A program made the position numbers and the translations under genes. Shown here in pieces: positions 1 to 5,279 of a stretch of DNA of 5,808 bases (its first letter is position 1; the number at the start of each line of letters is the position of its first letter). The notes below the pieces were generated by a model that saw only the letters and a program-made list of their open reading frames with translations, ran no database searches and had not been told where the DNA came from. The DNA is taken from contig JAEXTI010000337.1 in the NCBI GenBank assembly GCA_023406965.1, positions 1 through 5,808 of the forward strand. Reading direction: 5' to 3'. The stretch comes from Chloroflexota bacterium. GTDB lineage: Bacteria; Chloroflexota; Anaerolineae; Anaerolineales; Anaerolineaceae.

Positions 1-102
1 GCGCTGTGGTTCCCCATCACCCTCTTGGGCGCTTACTACTACTTCCGCCAGCCGCTGCGCTGGGGCAAGGATGTCAAAGCCGAATCAGCGGCCACCCCTT
101 GA
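1..102 (+). CDS. C-terminal end of a probable membrane protein (5' end outside window)
   Basis: Frame 1 is open from the left edge to a TGA at 100-102 and gives 33 residues. The visible tail begins ALWFPITLLGAYYYF, a hydrophobic, aromatic-rich stretch that looks like the end of a last transmembrane helix. It is followed by a basic turn (RQPLRWGK) and a short polar tail. The stop lies 29 nt before the start of the FAD oxidoreductase on the same strand, which suggests one transcription unit. Membrane glycosyltransferases often end this way and often sit beside such oxidoreductases, but the fragment is too short to assign a family. That the frame is coding is likely; the product is unknown. Confidence 0.6.
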   Translation, partial: ALWFPITLLGAYYYFRQPLRWGKDVKAESAATP

Positions 103-131
103 TCCCCGCCAGTCCACCGAAAGGATCAACC

Positions 132-1445
132 ATGCCCAACACCCCTCATGTCGCCGTCATTGGAGCCGGAATTGGCGGAATGGCCGCGGCCTACGATCTA
201 CGCCGCGCCGGTTTCCAGGTCACCATCTTCGAAGCTGCCGACCAGGTGGGAGGTCTTGCCTCTGGGTTCAAAGAACCCCACTGGGATTGGTCCGTAGAGC
301 GCTTTTATCATCACTGGTTCCAAAGCGACAACCACATGCTCGGCTTGATCAATGAACTGGGTTGGAGCGACAAGGTTCTCTTCCCCCTGCCCAAAACCGT
401 GGTCTACGCCAAGGGCGGCTTCCACCCCCTCGACAGCCCCCTGGCAGCCCTCACCTTCCCGGGTTTCACCTTCCCCGACATGGTCCGCTTCGGCCTGGTC
501 ACCGTCTACCTGCGGTACCTCTCCTCCTGGCAATCCCTGGAACGTTTCCGCGCCGATGAATGGATCCGCAAGTATTACGGCAAGAACCTCTACGCTTCCT
601 TCTTCGAGCCCATGCTGGTGGGTAAATTCGGCCCGCACTACCAGGATGTAAACATGGCCTGGATGTGGGCGCGTCTGAAGACCCGCACCACCCGCCTGGG
701 CACCTTTCAGGGCGGCTTCCAGGCCTTCTGTGACCTGTTCGCCGAACGCCTGCGCCAGGACGGCGTGGAGATCCGCCTGTCGACCTCCATCCAGCACATC
801 GAACCCCTTCCCGAAGGCGGGCTGCGCATCGACCTGCCCGACGGATCGCAGGATTTCACTGCCTGTCTCTCAACCACCTCTCCCGGCTTGATGGCCCGCC
901 TGACCCCCGCGCTGCCGCCCGATTATCTCAACGGGCTGCTCTCGCTCAAGAACATGGGCGCGGTGGTCATGGTGCTGGCCCTCAAGCAGCGACTGTCCCG
1001 CGAGGGGTACTACTGGTACAACATTCCCAAAGCTGCTGGGTTCCCCTTCCTGGCGCTGGTCGAGCACACCAACTACCTCAAGCCCGAATACTTCGGTGGC
1101 GATCACATCATCTACTGCGGCGACTACCTCGACCAGGGACACGAGTACTTTAGCCTCAGCCAGGATGAGTTGCTGCAACGCTTCATGCCCGCCCTGGCTC
1201 GCATCAATCCAAACTTCCAACCCGATTGGGTGCGCAAGACCTGGTTGTGGAAAACGCAATACGCCCAGCCCATCCCGCTGGTGGACCATTCTCGCAACAT
1301 CCCCGACCTGCGCACGCCCATCCCCGGTCTATACTTCGCTTCGATGAGCCAGGTATACCCTTGGGACCGCGGCACCAACTTCGCTGTCGAAATCGGCCGG
1401 CGCGCCGTCCAGAGAATGGTCAGTGAGCTTCCGCCCGCCTTCTAA
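132..1445 (+). CDS. FAD-dependent oxidoreductase, protoporphyrinogen oxidase (HemY)/amine oxidase-like
   Basis: A 437-residue flavoprotein. The N-terminus is a Rossmann FAD-binding fold: VAVIGAGIGG at residues 7-16 gives GxGxxG, an acidic residue (E34) at the end of strand 2 can hold the ribose, and a GG pair follows at 40-41. A second typical block is ERFYHHWFQSDN (56-67). The C-terminal FAD-contacting motif is YPWDRGTNFAVEIG (409-422), as in HemY/amine-oxidase-type enzymes. The length suits the family. The frame stays open upstream to base 6, but ATG 132 is chosen because AAGGA (121-125) lies 6 nt before it and the Rossmann strand starts at once; the longer version would overlap the preceding gene. 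True haem-pathway activity is not shown. Homologues beside membrane or glycosyltransferase genes are often of unknown substrate, and UDP-galactopyranose-mutase-like or carotenoid-desaturase-like roles remain possible. Likely cytosolic or membrane-associated, since no signal peptide is seen. Confidence 0.88.
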   Translation: MPNTPHVAVIGAGIGGMAAAYDLRRAGFQVTIFEAADQVGGLASGFKEPHWDWSVERFYHHWFQSDNHMLGLINELGWSDKVLFPLPKTVVYAKGGFHPLDSPLAALTFPGFTFPDMVRFGLVTVYLRYLSSWQSLERFRADEWIRKYYGKNLYASFFEPMLVGKFGPHYQDVNMAWMWARLKTRTTRLGTFQGGFQAFCDLFAERLRQDGVEIRLSTSIQHIEPLPEGGLRIDLPDGSQDFTACLSTTSPGLMARLTPALPPDYLNGLLSLKNMGAVVMVLALKQRLSREGYYWYNIPKAAGFPFLALVEHTNYLKPEYFGGDHIIYCGDYLDQGHEYFSLSQDELLQRFMPALARINPNFQPDWVRKTWLWKTQYAQPIPLVDHSRNIPDLRTPIPGLYFASMSQVYPWDRGTNFAVEIGRRAVQRMVSELPPAF

Positions 1446-1461
1446 GATAGTGAACATAATT

Positions 1462-1518
1462 CCCGAGATTAAGGTATTTGCAGGGCGCGTAGCGCCCTGC
1501 AAATACCTTAATCTCGGG
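1462..1518. repeat. Perfect 27-bp inverted repeat (long hairpin) after the oxidoreductase gene
   Basis: The left arm 1462-1488 and the right arm 1492-1518 are exact reverse complements, with only GTA (1489-1491) between them. The arms start CCCGAGATTAAGG and end CAGGGCGC at the loop. The left arm begins 17 nt after the oxidoreductase stop codon, so it probably folds in that gene's 3' untranslated RNA and may stop transcription or protect the 3' end. No T-run follows (TAGGGTCTACC), so it is not a textbook intrinsic terminator. It could instead be a dispersed palindromic element (REP/MITE-like). The pairing is certain; the role is inferred. Confidence 0.85.
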
Positions 1519-1664
1519 TAGGGTCTACCTCTGACCAAAATTAACGATTCCGCTCTCTTTCAAAAATTGAGACATGACTCTACGAAAACGCTGCGCGAAG
1601 GAGATTCTTTTCTTTTGGAATAGCCCCCGTATTTATGGAACATTTGACCAAAATTTAATAATTA

Positions 1665-1680
1665 CCCCCATATATGGGGG
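1665..1680. promoter_or_regulatory. Perfect 16-bp palindrome, possible operator
   Basis: CCCCCATATATGGGGG equals its own reverse complement. It has no loop, so a bound dimeric protein is more natural than an RNA hairpin. A TTGACC hexamer lies 15 nt upstream (1644-1649), and a looser relative, CCCCC-GTATTTAT-GG, lies at 1624-1638. The symmetry is seen directly; an operator role is inference and the regulator is unknown. Confidence 0.35.
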
Positions 1681-1763
1681 CGCTCGTGGGGCGCAAACCT
1701 CATTTGTAGAAATCACTGGTAGCAACTTTCGTGTCGCAGATTAACAATTGTTTTACGGATTCT

Positions 1764-1793
1764 TTAACATAACCAACCTTAAAAAGTCATAAA
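1764..1793 (+). promoter_or_regulatory. dnaA: Weak candidate second dnaA promoter
   Basis: TTAACA (1764-1769, five of six matches to the -35 consensus) is followed after 18 nt by CATAAA (1788-1793, four of six matches to -10). It lies in the AT-rich block, where chance matches are common. It would be upstream of the better promoter at 1821-1849. Confidence 0.2.
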
Positions 1794-1820
1794 TTTTTAG
1801 GCGGGCGTAGGCTATTCGCC

Positions 1821-1849
1821 TTGTTTCTCCGGCGGCTTTTTGTTAGAAT
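1821..1849 (+). promoter_or_regulatory. dnaA: Probable dnaA promoter with extended -10
   Basis: The -35 element TTGTTT (1821-1826), a 17-nt spacer and the -10 element TAGAAT (1844-1849) are followed by dnaA on the same strand. A TGT triplet directly before the -10 makes it an extended -10 element. Transcription would begin near 1856 and leave an untranslated leader of about 155 nt. It is called by consensus match and position only. Confidence 0.6.
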
Positions 1850-1932
1850 ACCGTTACGCTGAAGTGATGGCAAATCCTTCTCGCCCACAATCGATTTGAT
1901 AACAGGCAGAAACGAATAACGGGTCGACTTTT

Positions 1933-1957
1933 CCCGCTGCAAAACAATTGCAGCGGG
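1933..1957 (+). promoter_or_regulatory. Hairpin in the dnaA leader, possible attenuator
   Basis: CCCGCTGCAA (1933-1942) pairs exactly with TTGCAGCGGG (1948-1957) around the 5-nt loop AACAA. The 10-bp GC-rich stem is followed by TTTGT, a short and imperfect U-tract. It lies between the dnaA promoter and the dnaA ribosome binding site. It could be a weak terminator/attenuator, a stabilising 5' structure, or a terminator for transcription entering from upstream. Confidence 0.5.
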
Positions 1958-1996
1958 TTTGTATCCCTGTTTGCCCCAACACAGCAAATTCAACCT

Positions 1997-2003
1997 GGAG
2001 GGA
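1997..2003 (+). promoter_or_regulatory. dnaA: dnaA ribosome binding site
   Basis: GGAGGGA ends 6 nt before ATG 2010. It is a strong Shine-Dalgarno match that fixes the start codon. Confidence 0.8.
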
Positions 2004-2009
2004 TAGGGC

Positions 2010-3350
2010 ATGAATCCACAACAGGCATGGCAGGCAACTCTGGGCCAGCTCCAGATGGAAATGTCAAAGGCCGCTTTTGACACCTGGGTACGCAATGCTG
2101 AATTCGTATCGTACGAAGATAACACCTTCCGCATCGGTGCGCAGAACGCTTATGCTCGTGATTGGCTCGACAGCCGGTTGAGCAGCACGGTGGCGCGCAT
2201 GCTCACCGGGCTGATGGGCGCTACCCAGACTGTTGAATTTGTCGTTTGGCATTTTGAAGAAGAGGCCCTGCCCGCCGAACCCGCTGTGGTCCGCTCAGAT
2301 GAGCCAGCCCCGCGTGGCAACTCCACCATCAACCCGCGTTACACCTTCGAAAACTTCGTGGTCGGGCCCAGCAACCGCCTGGCACATGCCGCCTGTATGG
2401 CTGTGGCTGAAAACCCCGCCCGCGCCTACAACCCCCTCTTCCTCTATGGAGGCGTGGGGCTGGGCAAAACCCACCTCCTCCACGCCATCGGCAATGCCGC
2501 CCACAAGCGCAACCTCACCGTGATGTATGTCTCGTCGGAAGAATTTACCAACGACCTGATCAACTCGATCCGCACGCACAACACAACTGCCTTCCGCGAG
2601 CGCTACCGGCGCATTGATGTTCTCCTGATCGACGACATCCAGTTCATTGCCGGCAAGGAATCGACCCAGGAAGAATTCTTTCACACCTTCAACACCCTCC
2701 ACGGCCAGGACAAGCAAATCGTCATTTCCTCCGATCGCCCTCCCAAGGCCATGATCACCCTGGAAGAACGCTTGCGCTCTCGCTTCGAATGGGGCCTGAC
2801 CGCCGACATCCAGCCGCCCGACCTCGAGACTCGCATGGCCATTCTGCGCTCGAAAGCCGAACGCAACAATCGCCAGGTGCCCAACCCCATCATCGAGACC
2901 ATTGCCCGCCTGGTGCAGTCCAACATCCGCGAACTGGAAGGTGCCCTGACCCGCATCATGGCCTTTGCCGAGCTCTCTGGTCAGCCCATCACCAATCAGC
3001 TCATCCAAACCGCCCTGGCCGACCTGCTGCCCCAGCGCAGCTCGCTCGAAACCAGCCAGGTGCTGGAAGCCGTGGCCTATATCTTCGGCATCTCCACCGA
3101 TGAACTGGTCGGCCGCAGCCGCACGCACGATATTGCCCTGCCCCGCCAGGTGGCCATGTACCTGATGCGCGAAGAAGTCAATGCCTCATTACCTCAAATT
3201 GGTGAAGCCCTGGGCGGCCGCGACCACACCACGGTCATGTACGCCTGCCAAAAGGTCGCCGACATGATCGAGCGCGACGACCGCCTCCGCCGCCAGGTCA
3301 TCCAAATCCGCGAGAAACTCTACGGACGATCCATGCCCGTCATGGTCTAG
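2010..3350 (+). CDS. dnaA: Chromosomal replication initiator protein DnaA
   Basis: A 446-residue AAA+ ATPase that binds DnaA boxes and melts the origin to load the replicative helicase. All four domains are present. Domain I (about 1-85) is the N-terminal helicase/self-interaction domain, with W6 and the FDTWV segment. Domain II is a short linker of about 20-25 residues. Domain III (about 108-340) carries Walker A GGVGLGKTH (147-155), Walker B VLLIDDI (204-210), sensor 1 around VISSD (238-242), the likely arginine finger R258 in RLRSRFEWGL, and sensor 2 R307 in NIRELEGAL. Domain IV ends the protein with the DNA-binding signature, including GGRDHTTV (402-409). Length is typical and no key residue is missing. 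It has its own promoter and leader. The next gene is RNase J rather than the usual dnaN, and no terminator is seen directly after its stop, so its mRNA may end at the hairpin near 3494-3532. Confidence 0.98.
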   Translation: MNPQQAWQATLGQLQMEMSKAAFDTWVRNAEFVSYEDNTFRIGAQNAYARDWLDSRLSSTVARMLTGLMGATQTVEFVVWHFEEEALPAEPAVVRSDEPAPRGNSTINPRYTFENFVVGPSNRLAHAACMAVAENPARAYNPLFLYGGVGLGKTHLLHAIGNAAHKRNLTVMYVSSEEFTNDLINSIRTHNTTAFRERYRRIDVLLIDDIQFIAGKESTQEEFFHTFNTLHGQDKQIVISSDRPPKAMITLEERLRSRFEWGLTADIQPPDLETRMAILRSKAERNNRQVPNPIIETIARLVQSNIRELEGALTRIMAFAELSGQPITNQLIQTALADLLPQRSSLETSQVLEAVAYIFGISTDELVGRSRTHDIALPRQVAMYLMREEVNASLPQIGEALGGRDHTTVMYACQKVADMIERDDRLRRQVIQIREKLYGRSMPVMV

Positions 3351-3385
3351 AAAACACTGAGACCTGTAAAAGATTTCCCTCGATT

Positions 3386-3414
3386 TTGACATTTCTTGAC
3401 CTCTATGTTAAAAT
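3386..3414 (+). promoter_or_regulatory. Strong promoter upstream of the RNase J gene
   Basis: A perfect -35 TTGACA (3386-3391), an ideal 17-nt spacer and the -10 element TAAAAT (3409-3414, five of six) are preceded by TGT, giving an extended -10. This is the best promoter match in the window. Transcription would start near 3421, about 154 nt before the RNase J ATG and ahead of a terminator-like hairpin. A second TTGACC at 3396-3401 has no suitably placed -10. Confidence 0.75.
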
Positions 3415-3420
3415 CGCCTC

Positions 3421-3532
3421 AGAATAAGGAAATAGCCGGGTTAACCGGTGTTTGAATCGATTGGGTGACCAACCTTCTTACGCTGTACTGTTCCGCCCTG
3501 GCTGGAATTCCAGACCAGGGCGATTTTCTTTT
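3421..3532 (+). ncRNA. Structured leader or small RNA ahead of RNase J (candidate)
   Basis: The segment from the predicted start to the end of the T-rich tract is about 112 nt. It can fold into GCCGG/CCGGT (3435-3439 with 3445-3449, including one G-U pair), a small stem TTGG-GTGA-CCAA (3461-3472) with a GNRA-type loop, and a terminator-like hairpin at 3494-3522. It is bounded by a strong promoter and a terminator and has no plausible ORF. It may be a cis-acting attenuated leader of RNase J, a separate small RNA, or both. No known RNA family is recognised, so this is inference from architecture. Confidence 0.4.
3494..3532 (+). terminator. Intrinsic-terminator-like hairpin in the RNase J leader
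   Basis: CGCCCTGG (3494-3501) pairs with CCAGGGCG (3515-3522). Continuing inward past one bulged A (3514), CTGG (3502-3505) pairs with CCAG (3510-3513) around an AATT loop. The resulting 12-bp stem is followed by ATTTTCTTTT (3523-3532). A GC-rich stem plus a U-tract is the standard intrinsic-terminator form. It could end dnaA transcripts, end the short RNA from the 3386-3414 promoter, or act as an RNase J attenuator. Confidence 0.7.
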
Positions 3533-3537
3533 ATACC

Positions 3538-3566
3538 GAGGGATCAATTCCCTCTTAAGTACGAGG
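3538..3566 (+). promoter_or_regulatory. RNase J ribosome binding site with adjacent hairpin
   Basis: GAGG (3563-3566) lies 8 nt before ATG 3575 and is the likely Shine-Dalgarno. Just upstream, GAGGGA (3538-3543) pairs exactly with TCCCTC (3549-3554) around the loop TCAAT. The CCTC at 3551-3554 could instead pair with the Shine-Dalgarno GAGG, so the two foldings exclude each other. The pairings are seen; translational control is inferred. Confidence 0.45.
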
Positions 3567-3574
3567 TTTATTAA

Positions 3575-5221
3575 ATGAGTTCTGAAACATTGCGCATCAT
3601 TCCCCTGGGGGGGCTGGGAGAAGTTGGCCGCAACATGATGGTGTATGAATACGGCGACGACATTCTGGTCGTGGACAGCGGATTAATGTTCCCTGAAAAC
3701 GACATGCTCGGCATCGACTACATCATCCCCGATATGACCTATCTGGACCAACATAAAGAGCAGGTCCGCGGCATCGTCATCACCCACGGTCACGAAGACC
3801 ACATTGGCGCCATCCACCACCTGCTCAACATTGTCAATGCGCCCATCTATGCCACCCCCCTCACCCGCGGCTTGCTAGAAGTCAAGCTGGGGCGCAACGG
3901 GCTGGGCAGCAAAGCCAGCTTGAATACCGTTCAGGCAGGCGAAACCGTGCAAATCGGCCCCTTCAAGGTCGAATTCTTCCATGTCTGCCACTCCATTCCC
4001 GACGGCGTCGGTTTGGGCATTGAAACCCCCGCCGGTCTAATCGTCCACTCCGGCGACTACAAATTTGACCATACCCCCGTAGACGGCTGGCCTTCCGATT
4101 ATGCCAAGCTGGCCGAGTTCTCGCAGCGCGGCGTGCTGGCGTTGCTGTCCGATTCGACCAACGCCGAGCGTGCCGGCTGGACGCCCTCCGAAAAGGTGGT
4201 CGACGCCGCCCTCGAGCAGGTCTTCCAGCAGGCCAAGGGCCGCATCATCATCGCCAGCTTTGCCTCGCTCATCTCGCGCATGCAGCAGATCGCCAATGCA
4301 TCTGCCCGCCACGGTCGCAAGCTGGCCTTCGTGGGTCCCAGCATGATCGACAACATGAAGATGGCTCGCAAGCTGGGCTATCTGGACATTCCCGAGAACC
4401 TCGTCCTGCCCATCGATCAAGCTCTGCACCTGCCCGATGAAGAAGTCGCCATCATGTGCACCGGTTCGCAGGGTGAGCCGACCTCCATCATGGGGCGTCT
4501 CTCTGTAGGGGCCAACCGCCTGTTCGACCTCAAACTCGGCGACACGGTGGTGCTTTCCTCACACCCCATCCCTGGAAATGAAGAAGCCGTCTATCGCGTC
4601 ATTAACCGCCTCATCCAGCGCGGCGCCGACGTGGTCTACGAAGCCATTGCCCCTGTGCACGTTTCAGGTCATGCCAGCCAGGAAGAGATGAAACTCCTCC
4701 TGCACCTCACCCGCCCCAAGTATTTCATTCCCATCCACGGCGAACTGCGCCAGTTGCACCAGCACGCCCGTTTGGCCCGCACCATTGGCCTGGAGCCCGA
4801 AAATATCCAGATCATTGAAAACGGCCAGATTGTTGAATTTAATGACGGAGAGATGCGCCTTTCGGATGAACGTGTCCCGGCTACATACATCTTCGTGGAC
4901 GGTTCTGGCATTGGCGACCTGGACCCGGACGTAATGCGCGAGCGTGAAGCTCTCTCCCGCGACGGCATGATCATGGTCAACCTGACCCTCAGCCGCGATC
5001 TGGGCCAGGTGGTGTATGATCCCCAAATCGCCACCCACGGCTTCATGCTTCCGCGCGAAGCCGAGCAGTTGTTTGAAGACACCCGCCAGAAAGCCATCCA
5101 GGCTGCCTCAAAAGCCAACGGTAACATCAAACACGACGTGGAAGAAGCCGTGCGCGAGCACATATACAGCGAAACCCGCCGCCGCCCGTTGATCTTCGTG
5201 ACCGTCAGCCGAACGTTTTAA
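3575..5221 (+). CDS. rnj: Ribonuclease J (metallo-beta-lactamase/beta-CASP family)
   Basis: A 548-residue RNase J, close to the usual length of about 555. Such enzymes are zinc-dependent endonucleases and 5'-3' exonucleases that mature rRNA and degrade mRNA in the cytoplasm. The metallo-beta-lactamase core shows HGHEDH (71-76), H139 in CHSIPDGVG, D161 in HSGDYKFD and LSDSTNAE (191-198). The beta-CASP domain is inserted after this, with SFAS (228-231), GSQGEP (297-302) and LSSHPIPGNE (327-336). The metal site closes with SGHAS (H366) and IHGE (H388). The C-terminal region (about 440-548) is present and ends RRRPLIFVTV plus four residues. The position after SFAS is leucine (L232) where asparagine is common. 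The start at ATG 3575 follows GAGG by 8 nt. The gene has its own strong promoter and a structured leader. It converges on the methyltransferase gene, with 58 nt between the stops. Confidence 0.96.
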   Translation: MSSETLRIIPLGGLGEVGRNMMVYEYGDDILVVDSGLMFPENDMLGIDYIIPDMTYLDQHKEQVRGIVITHGHEDHIGAIHHLLNIVNAPIYATPLTRGLLEVKLGRNGLGSKASLNTVQAGETVQIGPFKVEFFHVCHSIPDGVGLGIETPAGLIVHSGDYKFDHTPVDGWPSDYAKLAEFSQRGVLALLSDSTNAERAGWTPSEKVVDAALEQVFQQAKGRIIIASFASLISRMQQIANASARHGRKLAFVGPSMIDNMKMARKLGYLDIPENLVLPIDQALHLPDEEVAIMCTGSQGEPTSIMGRLSVGANRLFDLKLGDTVVLSSHPIPGNEEAVYRVINRLIQRGADVVYEAIAPVHVSGHASQEEMKLLLHLTRPKYFIPIHGELRQLHQHARLARTIGLEPENIQIIENGQIVEFNDGEMRLSDERVPATYIFVDGSGIGDLDPDVMREREALSRDGMIMVNLTLSRDLGQVVYDPQIATHGFMLPREAEQLFEDTRQKAIQAASKANGNIKHDVEEAVREHIYSETRRRPLIFVTVSRTF

Positions 5222-5228
5222 GAAGCCA

Positions 5229-5276
5229 TCAGCTATCAACCGTCAGCTTCTGGCTGAAAGCTGATAGCTGACAGCT
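5229..5276. repeat. Inverted repeat built of 7-nt units between convergent genes
   Basis: TCAGCTATCA (5229-5238) is the exact reverse complement of TGATAGCTGA (5262-5271). Inside, TCAGC (5243-5247) pairs with GCTGA (5253-5257) around TTCTG. The right side reads as consecutive heptamers GCTGAAA, GCTGATA, GCTGACA, GCT from 5253 on. The left side reads TCAGCTA, TCAACCG, TCAGCTT from 5229 on, the same unit inverted. It fills most of the 58-bp gap between two convergent genes and may act as a transcription barrier for both. No clear T-run follows on either side, so a dispersed repeat is equally possible. Confidence 0.75.
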
Positions 5277-5279
5277 CCT

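Larger units (their letters stand above)
1446..2009. other. 564-bp non-coding region upstream of dnaA
   Basis: No convincing gene is seen here. It contains the 27-bp hairpin, two copies of TGACCAAAATT (from 1532 and from 1645), a perfect 16-bp palindrome (1665-1680), an AT-rich block at about 1737-1798, the dnaA promoter (1821-1849) and a leader hairpin (1933-1957). Base composition is clearly more AT-rich than in the flanking genes. Gaps beside dnaA often hold the replication origin, but reading both strands I found no TTATCCACA-type DnaA box, so an origin is not called. Confidence 0.7.

Noticed and set aside
6..131. Upstream extension of the oxidoreductase frame starting at ATG 6
   Set aside because: It would overlap the end of the preceding gene, lacks a ribosome binding site and adds 42 residues before the Rossmann strand. 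ATG 132 has AAGGA at good spacing.
198..797. 199-codon open frame on the minus strand within the oxidoreductase
   Set aside because: It is the antisense shadow of a well-supported flavoprotein, with low-complexity composition and no family motif.
1574..1744. 56-codon ORF in the gap before dnaA
   Set aside because: It has no clear ribosome binding site, its AT-rich codons are unlike the neighbours, its product is unrecognised and it runs through the 16-bp palindrome.
1799..1835. Short GC stems around AGGCG/CGCCT and CGCC/GGCG near the dnaA promoter
   Set aside because: Only 4-5 bp with loops of 10 or more; indistinguishable from chance.
1787..2134. 115-codon minus-strand frame across the dnaA promoter and start
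   Set aside because: It overlaps the dnaA promoter, leader and first codons, and shows no motifs or ribosome binding site support.
2295..3128. 277-codon open frame on the minus strand within dnaA
   Set aside because: It lies wholly inside a certain gene in antisense, and its protein shows no recognisable motif. Long antisense frames are expected from the G/C-biased third positions.
3448..3468. Possible leader peptide starting GTG in the RNase J leader
   Set aside because: It has only six codons and the nearest purine-rich stretch is too far upstream.
3435..3480. tRNA-like segment (TTTGAATC resembling a T loop)
   Set aside because: No acceptor stem, anticodon arm or correct stem lengths could be built around it.
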